The notes: generated by a model from the sequence alone, not told the origin. A stretch of 64,000 bases of DNA from Mycobacterium sp. MBM (GCA_021648845.1 JAKJHY010000019.1:1-64000); one strand, 5' to 3'; positions 43,656-52,567 are shown, counted from the first letter of the stretch. Made by a program: numbers and translations.

Positions 43656-44920
43656 CGGCAGCAACGCGCGCCGGGGTGACCCAGATCGCCCGGACGGGTT
43701 GCAGCTGGCTGGACATCCCGACCGAGCCGGACATGGACCGGTTGCGTCGGGAGGTCTCGGCGCGGTTGCAGGCCGCGATGGCCGACCAGGGCGTCGATGC
43801 GCTGGTGTTGCTGGGCAACAGCAATGTCATGTACGCCACCGGAATCAGCTGGCCGCTGGCGGATGCCGGCTTGTCCCATATCGAGCGTCCGGTGGCGGTC
43901 GTGGTGGCCGGTGACGAGCACCCGCATCTGTTCCTGCCGTTCCGGGAAGGGGCCGTGAGCGAGTCGGGGCTGCCCGAGGATCACCGCAACGGACCGGTCT
44001 ATCTGGAATTCGACGAGGGCGTCGAAGAATTCGCGAGGATCCTGAGCGGCCTGTTGCCGGCCGGTGCGAGGGTTGCGGTCGACGAGCTGACCGGCGCGAT
44101 GCGTCGGGCCGGCCGAGCCCTGTTCCCCACCGAACCGGTGGATGCGGGGCCCGTGATCGGCGCGGCGAAACTGGTCAAGACCATCGACCAGATCTCGTGC
44201 ATCCGACGGGCCTGCCAGATCACCGAACAGGCCATTGCCGGGATTCAGAGGTCGTTGGCGCCTGGGGTGCGACAGATCGACCTGTCCGCCGAATTCGTGC
44301 GGCGAACCTTCGAACTCGGCGCCACCACCAACATGTTCGATTCCATCTGGCAGGTGATGCCGACATCGAAGGCCGCGGGAACGTGGACCACCACCGGCGA
44401 TCTGGCGTTGCCGCTGCTGACCACCGAGCGTGAGGTCGCCCGCGGCGATGTGTTGTGGACCGATGTGTCCATCGCCTACCGCGGATACTGCTCCGATCAC
44501 GGCCGCACCTGGATCGTCGGTGCGGATCCGACCGCCGCCCAACAGGCGCAGTTCGACAGGTGGCGCACCATCGTCGACGCCGTGCTTGCCGTGACCAAGG
44601 CGGGCGCGAGCTGCGGTGACCTCGGGCGCGCGGCGACAGCGGCCGCCGGCGGCGAGAAACCATGGCTGCCGCATTTCTATCTGGGTCACGGTATCGGCAC
44701 CAGTGCCGCCGAGATGCCGATGATCGGTACCGATCTCGGTCAGGAGTGGGACGACAGCTTCGTGTTCCCCGCCGGCATGCTGTTGGTGTTCGAGCCGGTG
44801 GTCTGGGAGGACGGCACCGGTGGCTACCGCGGTGAGGAGATCGTGGTGGTCACCGACGACGGCTGGATGCCGCTGACCGAATATCCCTACGATCCCTACG
44901 AGGTGTCCGGTGGGAACTGA
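43652..44920 (+). CDS. M24-family metallopeptidase-like protein, intact site
   Basis: 422 residues from ATG 43652 (ATGA overlap). The open frame extends to 42275 but only this part matches a family. The N-terminal creatinase-like domain (about 25-170) precedes the pita-bread domain. The usual metal ligands are all visible: the aspartates in LWTDVSIAYRGYCSDHGRTW, the histidine in YLGHGIGTSAAE, and the glutamates in VFEPVV and GEEIVVV. Family: Xaa-Pro aminopeptidase/creatinase. The real substrate could be an amide- or C-N-containing metabolite. It is directly followed by a divergent second M24 copy. Confidence 0.85.
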   Translation: MTAATRAGVTQIARTGCSWLDIPTEPDMDRLRREVSARLQAAMADQGVDALVLLGNSNVMYATGISWPLADAGLSHIERPVAVVVAGDEHPHLFLPFREGAVSESGLPEDHRNGPVYLEFDEGVEEFARILSGLLPAGARVAVDELTGAMRRAGRALFPTEPVDAGPVIGAAKLVKTIDQISCIRRACQITEQAIAGIQRSLAPGVRQIDLSAEFVRRTFELGATTNMFDSIWQVMPTSKAAGTWTTTGDLALPLLTTEREVARGDVLWTDVSIAYRGYCSDHGRTWIVGADPTAAQQAQFDRWRTIVDAVLAVTKAGASCGDLGRAATAAAGGEKPWLPHFYLGHGIGTSAAEMPMIGTDLGQEWDDSFVFPAGMLLVFEPVVWEDGTGGYRGEEIVVVTDDGWMPLTEYPYDPYEVSGGN

Positions 44921-46031
44921 GATCGAGGCCGACGGCCTGGCGTTGCGCATCAGCCGCCGCGAGCGCGCCGTCGCGCAGATGGCGGCACACGACCTCGACA
45001 TCCTGGTGCTGGGCCGGCAGGCCAACGTGCGCTATATCTCCGGTGCGCCACAGCTGTGGGTGGTGGGAACCCGGCCCTTCGGGCCGATCTGCTCCTACGT
45101 CCGCGCCACCGGTGAGATCCACCTGAACAGCACCTGGGATGAGGGCATCCCCGAAGAGATTCCGCACGAGAATCTGTACGGGTTCGCCTGGAACCCGATG
45201 ACCCTGGTCGCCATCATGTCGAAAATGAAGGGTGCCGACACCGCACGGCGGGTCGGAACCGATGCGCTGACACCGATGTTCGCCCAACTGCTGCCGATGG
45301 TCTTCCCCAACGCCGAACTGGTCGATGCCGAGCCCGCGATGCGGGCCGCCAGGCGGGTCAAGACCACCGAGGAGATCACGGCCCTGCGTCGGGCGCTGAT
45401 CGTCGCCGAGGAGGGGCTGGCCAAGGGGGCGGCCGAGCTGACGCCCGGCACGACCGAGCAGCATCTCGCCGGGGTGATCCTGGAGGCCGAGGCCGCCGGT
45501 GGTGTCAGCACCCCGGCGACCCAGGACGCCGCCTGGGTGACCTCCACCGAGCACCCGTGGCGCCGCGACCGCGGCGACGGTACGGTGCGTGCCGGCGACC
45601 TGGTGGCGCTGTCGGCCGGGGTATTGGCCGACGGGTACGTCGCGGAGGTGGCACGCACGTTCTACATCGGCGAACCGACCGACGCGGTCCGGTCGTTGTT
45701 CCGACGCCGAGACGACTTGTGGGACAGGCTGATCGACGCCTGCCAGCCCGGTAAACCGGCCGGCGCCTTGCTAGACGCCTACGCACAGGCGGGCGAGCCG
45801 CTACCGGCGATGCCGGTGGCGCACGGCCTCGGCCTCGGATTCGACCCGCCGGTGGTGTCACCGGCGCTGCGCGCCACCGCCGAACGCGACGTGCTGGCCG
45901 AGGGCAACGTGCTGGCCGTGACCGGCTACGTCTGGGAACCCGACGTGGGCGCGGTGTTCACCCGTGACGCCGTGGTGATCGGCGCGGACGGCCCCACGGT
46001 GCTAACCCAGATGAGCAAAGGAGTGTGGTGA
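44910..46031 (+). CDS. M24-family protein without metal ligands
   Basis: 373 residues from GTG 44910, overlapping the first M24 gene by 11 bp. Same two-domain layout, but the metal site looks broken: the aspartates are replaced in LVALSAGVLADGYVAEVART, and the glutamates are replaced in LAVTGYVWEPDVGAVFTRDAVVI. The histidine of AHGLGLGFDP is kept. It may be an inactive partner of the 43652 protein, or use a creatinase-like metal-free mechanism. The tight overlap favours a complex. Confidence 0.83.
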   Translation: MGTEIEADGLALRISRRERAVAQMAAHDLDILVLGRQANVRYISGAPQLWVVGTRPFGPICSYVRATGEIHLNSTWDEGIPEEIPHENLYGFAWNPMTLVAIMSKMKGADTARRVGTDALTPMFAQLLPMVFPNAELVDAEPAMRAARRVKTTEEITALRRALIVAEEGLAKGAAELTPGTTEQHLAGVILEAEAAGGVSTPATQDAAWVTSTEHPWRRDRGDGTVRAGDLVALSAGVLADGYVAEVARTFYIGEPTDAVRSLFRRRDDLWDRLIDACQPGKPAGALLDAYAQAGEPLPAMPVAHGLGLGFDPPVVSPALRATAERDVLAEGNVLAVTGYVWEPDVGAVFTRDAVVIGADGPTVLTQMSKGVW

Positions 46032-46990
46032 TGGCCGATCGGCCCACCCCGGAGGAGATCATCCGCTACGAGAAGGACCGTGGGACCAAAATCGCGACCA
46101 TCACGTTCGACCGGCCGGAGTTTCTCAACGCCCCGACCTCGATGGCCCGGCTGCGCTACGCCGACATTCTGCGTGCGGCCAACACCGACAACGACGTGAA
46201 GGTGGTGATCATCCGGGGTGTGGGAGACAACCTCGGCAGCGGAGCGGATCTGCCGGAGTTCATGGAGGGCAACGACAATCCGGCCGCCCGGCTGGCCGAA
46301 CTTCGGCTGGAGGATGACGGTGTCGGCGAGGTCAGCTATCCGCCCAAGGGGACCTTCCGCAACGGGGCCACCATCAGTTCGTGGTACGCCAACTCGCAGG
46401 CCGGCAATCGCGCGCTGCAGGACTTCAAGAAGATCAGCATCGTCGAGGCCAAGGGCTACTGCTACGGCTGGCATTTCTACCAGTGTGCGGATGCCGACCT
46501 GGTGATCTCCAGCGACGACGCACTGTTCGGGCACCCGTCGTTCCGCTACCACGGCTGGGGGCCGCGGATGTGGACCTGGGTGCAGATGATGGGTCTGCGC
46601 AAGTTCCAGGAGATGGTCTTCACCGGGCGCCCCTTCACCGCCGCCGAGATGTACGACTGCAACTTCCTGAACAAGGTGGTGGCCCGCGATCAGCTGGAGG
46701 ACGAGACACAGAAGTACGCACAGGCGTGCGCCCGGAACCGGCCGGTGGACACCGTGTTTCAGCAGAAGATGTTCTTCGAGATCTTCAAACAGCACCAGGG
46801 CGAGTACATGGGCAGCTTGTTGAGCGCCTTCTTCGAGTCGATGGGCAACGGGGTGGCCAACGACAGCGAGGACGACCTGGACATGGTCGAGTCCGTCGAC
46901 TCGGGTCTGTCGGCGGCGGTCAACGACAACGACAGCAAGTTCCCGCCGGACTTCCGGCTGTCCAAGAAGAACCGGAACAAGCCCGAGTAG
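46031..46990 (+). CDS. enoyl-CoA hydratase/isomerase-family protein
   Basis: 319 residues from ATG 46031 (TGATG junction with the M24 gene). Crotonase fold with a large acidic insertion (PEFMEGNDNPAARLAELRL) and AKGYCYGWHFYQCADADLV. The first catalytic glutamate site is replaced (GHPSFRYHGWGP) while the second is kept in KFQEMVFTG, the same pattern as in the 26866 gene. An acidic, lysine-ended C-terminus (FRLSKKNRNKPE). Reaction uncertain: hydratase, isomerase or hydrolase on a cyclic acyl-CoA. Confidence 0.82.
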   Translation: MADRPTPEEIIRYEKDRGTKIATITFDRPEFLNAPTSMARLRYADILRAANTDNDVKVVIIRGVGDNLGSGADLPEFMEGNDNPAARLAELRLEDDGVGEVSYPPKGTFRNGATISSWYANSQAGNRALQDFKKISIVEAKGYCYGWHFYQCADADLVISSDDALFGHPSFRYHGWGPRMWTWVQMMGLRKFQEMVFTGRPFTAAEMYDCNFLNKVVARDQLEDETQKYAQACARNRPVDTVFQQKMFFEIFKQHQGEYMGSLLSAFFESMGNGVANDSEDDLDMVESVDSGLSAAVNDNDSKFPPDFRLSKKNRNKPE

Positions 46991-46992
46991 AC

Positions 46993-49398
46993 ATGAGCGC
47001 ACCACTTTCCGGCTACACCGTCGTGGACCTGTCCAGCGGTATCGCCGGCGCCTACTGCACCAGGATCCTGGCCGACGGCGGTGCCGACGTCATCAAGGCG
47101 GAATCGCCCCAGGGAGACCCATTGCGGCGGTGGTCGGCCTCCGGTACCGGGATCGCGCCGGGGGACAGTGGCGCGTTGTTCAAGTTCCTGGCCGGCGGTA
47201 AGCGCAGCGTGGTCGCTGGCCAGGACGACCTGGAGCGGCTGTTGGGCTCGGCGGATGCCGTGGTGTGGTCCGCGGGATCTGCTGTCGCCGAGCGCATCTC
47301 ACCGCAGGAACTGCACCGCCGCCACCCTCATCTGATCGTCACCGCGATCACCCCGTTCGGGCTGGACGGTCCGTGGCATGACCGGGCGGCCACCGAGTTC
47401 ACCCTACAGGCCTGGTCCGGCGGTGCGATCGGGATCGGTCGCGGGTCCCAGGACCGGGCGCCCGCGCACGTCGGGGGGCAGGTGGGGGAGTGGGTGACCG
47501 GTGCCTACGCCGCGGCGATGACCCAGGCGTTCCGGGTCCGCGCCCTGCGCGACGGTTACGGCGAGCTGATCGACCTGTCGGCGTTGGAAACCCAGATCCT
47601 TTGTTTGACCTACTATCCGGTTACTTATTTCGAGATGCTCGGGCGTCCGTGGCGCACCGAGCGGCGGCCCACCGTGCCCGGGGTCGCCGAGGCCGCGGAC
47701 GGCCTGGTGGCGCTGGGATGTGGTACGGCCCAGCAATGGCACGATCTGTGCGCCATGTCCGGGCACGACGAGTGGATCGACGAGGACACCACCCTGGCCA
47801 TCACCGAGCAGGCCAACCTACACGCCGAAGAACTGTATGCCTGGCTGCGTGAGCAGAATGTCGACGATATCCGCGACCTCGCGTCGGCCTTCCGCATTCC
47901 GAACTCGCCGGTCGGCAACGGTGAGAATGTCACGGCGATGGACCATTTCGTCGAACGGGCAGCATTTGTCGACAACCCGCACGGCTTCGTCCAGCCGGCA
48001 CACCCTTACCGGATCGGTGGCGTGCGGCTGCGCCCGCCCAGTCCCGCCCCGGTGCTGGGTGCGCATACCGCCGAGGTGGCCGCCGGGACCCGGGTACCGC
48101 GTACCGCCCCGATGGGCCCGCCCGACCGCGATCGGCTGCCGTTCAGCGGGCTGCGCATCCTGGACATGACCACCTTCTGGGCCGGCCCGTCGTGCACTCA
48201 TATCTTGGGCATGCTCGGCGCCGAGGTGATCCACCTCGAATCGACCGGCCGTCCCGACGGCACCCGGCTGATCGCCGGTATCCCGGCCAGTGAGGAACTG
48301 TGGTGGGAGCGCTCGCCCATCTTCTCCGCACTCAACACCAACAAGTTGGGCCTGACGCTCGATTTCCAGACCGAGCAGGGCCGCGATCTGCTACGCCGCC
48401 TGATCGGTACCTGCGATGTCGTCGTCGAGAATTTCACCCCGCGCGTCATCGACCAGATCGGATTGGACTTCGAGTCGGTGCGCGAGATGCGCGACGGCGT
48501 CATCATGCTGCGCATGCCCGGCTTCGGCCTGGATGGCCCATGGCGGGACAACCCGGCCTTCGCCTACATCATCGAGGACGCCACCGGGCTCAGCTGGCTC
48601 ACCGGGTTCCCGGACCGCCCTCCGTTCGAGCCGTATTCCGTCGGTGACCCCAACGCCGGCATCCATGCGCTCAACGCGCTGCTGCTGGCACTCGAGCACC
48701 GCCGCCAGACCGGTGCGGCCGTGCTCGTCGAAGCTGCGATGGCCGATGCCGCCCTGAGCATCGCCGCCGAACAGGTGATCGAATTCTCGGCGAACAAGGC
48801 GCTGCTGCAGCGCGCCGGGAACCGTGGGCCGGCGGCCGCCCCACAGAACCTGTACCGATGCGCGGACATCGACGAGTTCGGGCGTGCCGACAGTTGGGTG
48901 GCCGTGGCGGTGGCCACCGATGCGCAGTGGACCGCGCTGCGGGACGCGTTGGGCGCACCGGAGTGGGCCGCGGCCGAGGCATTGGCGAGCCATGCCGGGC
49001 GGGTGGCCCAACACGATTCGATCGACGGTCACCTCGCCGCCTGGTGTGCCACCCGTAGCGGTGACGAGATCGTCGGGACACTGTGGCCCGCAGGGGTGCC
49101 CGTGGCGAAGGTGATGCAGCCGCACCGGCAGACCGAGCTGCCGCAGCTACGGCATCGCCGTTTCTTCGAGTTCGTCGGGCACCCGGTCAACCCGGCCGCC
49201 CCGCACAGCACGTTGCCGATCACGCTGTCACGAGGACCGGCGCAACTGCACCGCGCGGCGGCTCCCATGCTCGGCGAGCACAATCACGAACTGCTCGCCC
49301 AGCTGGGTCTGTCACTGGAGGAGATCGCGGCACTGGAAGATCAAGGCGTCATCGGTACCCGACCCGGTGCGGTCCGACGCACCCGAGCTACCCGGTAG
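46993..49398 (+). CDS. fused double CaiB/BaiF type III CoA-transferase
   Basis: 801 residues from ATG 46993, twice the usual length. Two homologous CaiB/BaiF modules are joined: residues about 1-385 (YTVVDLSSGIAGAYCTRIL) and about 390-801 (LRILDMTTFWAGPSCTHIL). In the second module the expected catalytic aspartate is present (YSVGDPNAGIHALNAL). In the first the matching site reads GGQVGEWVTGAYAAA, with Glu. Normally these enzymes are interlocked homodimers, so a fusion would make a pseudo-heterodimer with one normal active site. Starts 2 bp after the hydratase stop. The long open frame before it is shadow. Confidence 0.88.
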   Translation: MSAPLSGYTVVDLSSGIAGAYCTRILADGGADVIKAESPQGDPLRRWSASGTGIAPGDSGALFKFLAGGKRSVVAGQDDLERLLGSADAVVWSAGSAVAERISPQELHRRHPHLIVTAITPFGLDGPWHDRAATEFTLQAWSGGAIGIGRGSQDRAPAHVGGQVGEWVTGAYAAAMTQAFRVRALRDGYGELIDLSALETQILCLTYYPVTYFEMLGRPWRTERRPTVPGVAEAADGLVALGCGTAQQWHDLCAMSGHDEWIDEDTTLAITEQANLHAEELYAWLREQNVDDIRDLASAFRIPNSPVGNGENVTAMDHFVERAAFVDNPHGFVQPAHPYRIGGVRLRPPSPAPVLGAHTAEVAAGTRVPRTAPMGPPDRDRLPFSGLRILDMTTFWAGPSCTHILGMLGAEVIHLESTGRPDGTRLIAGIPASEELWWERSPIFSALNTNKLGLTLDFQTEQGRDLLRRLIGTCDVVVENFTPRVIDQIGLDFESVREMRDGVIMLRMPGFGLDGPWRDNPAFAYIIEDATGLSWLTGFPDRPPFEPYSVGDPNAGIHALNALLLALEHRRQTGAAVLVEAAMADAALSIAAEQVIEFSANKALLQRAGNRGPAAAPQNLYRCADIDEFGRADSWVAVAVATDAQWTALRDALGAPEWAAAEALASHAGRVAQHDSIDGHLAAWCATRSGDEIVGTLWPAGVPVAKVMQPHRQTELPQLRHRRFFEFVGHPVNPAAPHSTLPITLSRGPAQLHRAAAPMLGEHNHELLAQLGLSLEEIAALEDQGVIGTRPGAVRRTRATR

Positions 49399-49410
49399 TG
49401 TCCGACCGCG

Positions 49411-50478
49411 TCATGTCCGGGCGTCGAGCCGGGTGTCACCCAGTCGCGCGCCGAGCACCCGCCACGGATCGGCGTATACCCCGGGTGCGTTGCGGTACGC
49501 CCCTTGGCGTTTCAGGAAGGCGCGTGCCAGCGGTGCGATCAGCCGGGACGGGTACCGCTTCCATCCGGTGTGTGCCCGGATCTCGGCGAGCATGTCTGGC
49601 CACGCGTGGTGCTGGAACTTCAGTGCCTGCTGGGCGCGGGTGGTGTCCATCCAGTCGGTGATGAACCAGCCGTCGTCGCTGTCTGGATCGCCCGGTCGCC
49701 CGGGCGGTAGCGCGCCTGGCAGGCCACGGGCTGCCGCCAGCGACGCGCCGACATCGCCCTGGAGCATGCGGTGCGACGCGTCACCGGCGATGAGCAGGAT
49801 CTCCCGGGTCACCTCGGCGGTGGTCGCGGCGGCGAAAGCGGCTGCCACATCACGGACATCGACCATGTGGATCCGGTTGTCCACGGGCAAGGCGCTTTCG
49901 AAGTAGAGCGAATCGAGGGTCAACGGCAGCGCGCTCAGGTCGGTGCTCATCACACCGCCGAGCCGCAATACCACCCATTCCAGGCTCGACGAGCGCACGT
50001 ACGCTTCGGATTCCAGTTTGTGCCCGCCGTACAACTCGGTGGGCCGCGGTGGTGTCTCGGCGGTCACCGGGTCCGGGTTGCGGTGCGGGTTCCGGGAACC
50101 GTAGACGGCATTGCTCGATGCCTGTACGAACCGTGGCGGCTTCGGTGCCGCCGCGGCGGCGTCTACGAGTGTCTTGGTGGCATCGACGTTGACCTTGCGC
50201 GCCAGGCCGGGGTTGCGGTAGATCACCGGGGGGATGACGGCGGCCAGGTGCACGATCGCATCCGGCGCGACATCGGCGATCAGGGACTGCACGTCCGGGA
50301 CCGAGGTCAGATCACCCCATCGGGTCTGTACCCCGACCGGAAGCGACTGCGCCTTGGCCCGATTCGCTTCGGTGCCCAGATCGGTGGCCACCACGCGATG
50401 ACCGGCGGTGGCCAGGGCCCGCACTGTCGCGGAGCCGACGAGACCGAATGCCCCGGTGACCAGGACGGTGTCGGTCAT
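49411..50478 (-). CDS. NAD-dependent epimerase/dehydratase-family protein
   Basis: 355 residues, extended SDR. GxxGxxG as VTGAFGLVGSAT at residues 7-18, DLTSVPDV, SSNAVYGSRNPHR, and YxxxK as ELYGGHKLESE. The C-terminal part (after about 240) is basic with RYPSRLIAPLARAFLKRQ. Acts perhaps as a 3-beta-hydroxysteroid dehydrogenase-like or ketoreductase enzyme, but the family includes many sugar epimerases. It is 3 bp downstream of the mycofactocin-type SDR, and the two share an operator-bearing promoter. Confidence 0.85.
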   Translation of the reverse strand: MTDTVLVTGAFGLVGSATVRALATAGHRVVATDLGTEANRAKAQSLPVGVQTRWGDLTSVPDVQSLIADVAPDAIVHLAAVIPPVIYRNPGLARKVNVDATKTLVDAAAAAPKPPRFVQASSNAVYGSRNPHRNPDPVTAETPPRPTELYGGHKLESEAYVRSSSLEWVVLRLGGVMSTDLSALPLTLDSLYFESALPVDNRIHMVDVRDVAAAFAAATTAEVTREILLIAGDASHRMLQGDVGASLAAARGLPGALPPGRPGDPDSDDGWFITDWMDTTRAQQALKFQHHAWPDMLAEIRAHTGWKRYPSRLIAPLARAFLKRQGAYRNAPGVYADPWRVLGARLGDTRLDART

Positions 50479-50481
50479 CGG

Positions 50482-51327
50482 CTACTTCAGGCAGCTGCCG
50501 GCGTCGACCGGCAACGTCACACCCGTGACATAGCGTGCCTCGTCGGAGGCCAGGAACAACACGGCGTTGCTGATGTCCACGGCGTCCACCCACGGGATGG
50601 GCAGGGTATGGAACAGCTGGCAGATCGGCGCCATGTCGTCGGGGCCCGGGTTCTCCAAATCGGGCCGGAACATCTTGAAAGTGCCCTCGTTGTGCAGCAT
50701 CTGGGTGCTGACGTGGGTGGGGTGCACCGAATTGGCGCGGATGTTGTGCTGCCCCAACTCGACGGCGAAGCCGCGCATCAGGCCGACGACACCGTGCTTG
50801 GCGGCCACGTAGTTACCGCAGTGTGGGTAGGCCTTCAGGCCGCCCACCGAACTGGTGAGGATGATGGAGCCGCCGCGGCCGCCGGCAATCATGTGTGGCA
50901 CAGCGGCTTTCACCGATTTCCACACCCCAGAGAGGTTGATGTCGATCATCTCGTCCCAGTCCAGCTCGCTGGTCTCGTGCAGCACGTCACCGCCGTTGCC
51001 GATGCCGGCATTGGCAACGACGATATCGAGGCGGCCCAATTGTTCGACACCGCTGTCCACGGCGGCCTTGACCGCGGCGGCATCGCGGACGTCGACCTCG
51101 GCCGTCACGATCCGGCGATTGAGGCCCTTGACCAGATTGGCGGTCTCGGCAAGATCGTCGGGCGTGGATGCGGGAATGGCGGTCTCCACACCCGGCCGGA
51201 TCGGTCCGGCGATATCGATCGCGATGATGTCGGCGCCCTCTTCGGCCAATCGCACGGCATGGCTGCGGCCCTGGCCCCGCGCCGCACCGGTGACGAATGC
51301 AACCTTGCCCTCTACCCGCCCTGCCAT
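50482..51327 (-). CDS. mycofactocin-coupled SDR (carveol dehydrogenase-like)
   Basis: 281 residues. N-terminus KVAFVTGAARGQGRSHAVRL and DIIAIDIAG, followed by an extra segment (GVETAIPASTPDDLAETANL) not found in ordinary SDRs. That insertion marks the mycofactocin-dependent SDR group, where NAD(H) is held and the electrons pass to mycofactocin. Catalytic YVAAKHG and C-terminal VDAGSCLK. Known relatives include carveol dehydrogenase of limonene breakdown. The exact operator lies at 51453, 126 bp upstream of the start. Confidence 0.9.
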   Translation of the reverse strand: MAGRVEGKVAFVTGAARGQGRSHAVRLAEEGADIIAIDIAGPIRPGVETAIPASTPDDLAETANLVKGLNRRIVTAEVDVRDAAAVKAAVDSGVEQLGRLDIVVANAGIGNGGDVLHETSELDWDEMIDINLSGVWKSVKAAVPHMIAGGRGGSIILTSSVGGLKAYPHCGNYVAAKHGVVGLMRGFAVELGQHNIRANSVHPTHVSTQMLHNEGTFKMFRPDLENPGPDDMAPICQLFHTLPIPWVDAVDISNAVLFLASDEARYVTGVTLPVDAGSCLK

Positions 51328-51648
51328 GTGGTCCTCGATTCTCCGACGGTTCCTGCGTCAGCAGGATTTGTGCACGTGCTCAGCACTCTGTCACCGGCGC
51401 GGATGTCTGTCAATGACAGACTCAAATTCGCATATCTGTACTCTCCGTCAAAGAGAATTATATTCTCACCAGAGTTGCCCCATTGTCGAAAGTGGTGCCA
51501 GGGGAGGCGCTTGCGGTCAGCCGGTCGGTGGGTGGCCGCAGGCGCCGCGAGTGGGTCTGGCGTCGGGCGGGCATCGACTGAGGAACAGTTGGTGCGCGGT
51601 CTGCGGTGGGCGCCGGCGGACGTTCGCGCGATCCGGAGAACGAAGTTC
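51328..51648. other. 321-bp intergenic region with operator sites
   Basis: Between the mycofactocin SDR start and the TetR stop. It contains the exact operator at 51453-51467 and a variant palindrome at 51636-51650. No plausible gene was seen; the long plus-strand frame crossing it is a shadow of the flanking genes. Confidence 0.5.
51453..51467. promoter_or_regulatory. operator palindrome GAGAAT-TAT-ATTCTC
   Basis: Exact 6-bp arms with a 3-bp spacer. It would control the mycofactocin-type SDR and the epimerase gene downstream on the minus strand. AT-rich surroundings (CATATCTGTACTC) upstream may hold the promoter. Confidence 0.82.
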
Positions 51649-51650
51649 TC
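51636..51650. promoter_or_regulatory. variant palindrome GAGAAC-GAA-GTTCTC
   Basis: Perfect 6-bp arms and the same 3-bp spacing as the other operators, with A-to-C/T-to-G changes at the inner position. It overlaps the TetR stop codon. It could be an accessory operator or a short terminator hairpin for TetR. Confidence 0.5.
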
Positions 51651-52368
51651 AGTCGGCGGTGGCGAATCCGTGGGCCACGAAATCCCACACTTCCTGTGCG
51701 GTGATCGGATTGTTGGCGATGTCTTCGCTGCCGCTGGACTGGGCCACGAACATCACCGTCTGCATCGTCATCGCGGCCATCCGGCGCGGGTTCACGGTGG
51801 GGCGCAGGGTGCCCGCTGCGGCCGCATCCTCCATCAGCTCCGTGAGCAGCGCCAACAGCGGTGCGTGCGCGACCTTGACCTCGGACGGATGGGACACCAA
51901 CAACCGAGGTGCGAAGTCGGTGAACAGCGGGCGCTTCGCGGTCGGATCCGGTCGGGAGGATTCGAACAGCAGCTCGATGGCGACCTTGAGCCGCTCGATG
52001 GGGTCGGTCTGGCCGGCGACCGCTGCGCGGATCTGGTCCGCGGAACGGCTCAGGGCGTCCTCGAAGAGAGCGAGTAGCAGCTCGTGTTTGCCGTCGAACT
52101 GCAGGTAGAAGCTGCGCAGCGACTGGCGTGAGCGGTCGACGACCTCTTGCACGGTGAAGTCCGTGCTGCCCTTCTCGATGATGATCGACTGGGCGGCATC
52201 CAGGAACCGCTGGACCCGCTGAGCGGCCCGCAGTTTCGCCGTCTTGATCGAGCGTTCGACCGCGCGCTGCTTCCAGGCGGGTTCTTCGCTGGCGCTGGTC
52301 ACCGGCGCCTCAGACGCGTGTCGAGTGGGAAGGACATAGATGGACTGTACCGGAGAATGCCTGGGCAT
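51649..52368 (-). CDS. TetR-family regulator, candidate master regulator
   Basis: 239 residues. A basic N-terminal extension precedes the helix-turn-helix at about residues 50-105 (RVQRFLDAAQSIIIEKGSTD, VQEVVDRSRQSLRSFYLQF). The rest is an effector domain with no clear signature; the segment RPLFTDFAPRLLVSHPSE is notable. An exact operator sits 57 bp before its start (52425) and a variant one over its stop, so it probably regulates itself. Because the same palindrome occurs before the pathway genes on both sides, this protein is the best candidate to bind all copies. Confidence 0.87.
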   Translation of the reverse strand: MPRHSPVQSIYVLPTRHASEAPVTSASEEPAWKQRAVERSIKTAKLRAAQRVQRFLDAAQSIIIEKGSTDFTVQEVVDRSRQSLRSFYLQFDGKHELLLALFEDALSRSADQIRAAVAGQTDPIERLKVAIELLFESSRPDPTAKRPLFTDFAPRLLVSHPSEVKVAHAPLLALLTELMEDAAAAGTLRPTVNPRRMAAMTMQTVMFVAQSSGSEDIANNPITAQEVWDFVAHGFATAD

Positions 52369-52424
52369 TGCCGTCCTCCACCCCCTCGCGAACTCTGTGT
52401 CGGAGACTCTAGCTTCCTCATGTG

Positions 52425-52439
52425 GAGAATACTATTCTC
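52425..52439. promoter_or_regulatory. operator palindrome GAGAAT-ACT-ATTCTC
   Basis: Exact arms with a 3-bp spacer, 57 bp before the TetR start. The right side continues ATTCTCATT as in the copies at 17339, 17479 and 24174. Suggests autoregulation. Confidence 0.85.
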
Positions 52440-52567
52440 ATTTCCGCATTTTCATAAGGTGTACGGGAAAACGTGCATTCCCGGTGCGGGGATGCACCCA
52501 GGCTACGGTTCCCGGCGTGAAGATGCGCGTTGAGCAGCATGAACCGTCGTCTCAGCGGGGCGAAACC

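Noticed and set aside
46381..46992. N-terminal extension of the fused CaiB/BaiF gene
   Set aside because: Overlaps the enoyl-CoA hydratase homologue in a different frame and does not continue the CaiB fold.
49771..52077. 768-residue open frame on the plus strand across the epimerase, SDR and TetR genes
   Set aside because: It runs antisense to three well-supported genes and through their intergenic region with operators; composition is that of a shadow frame.
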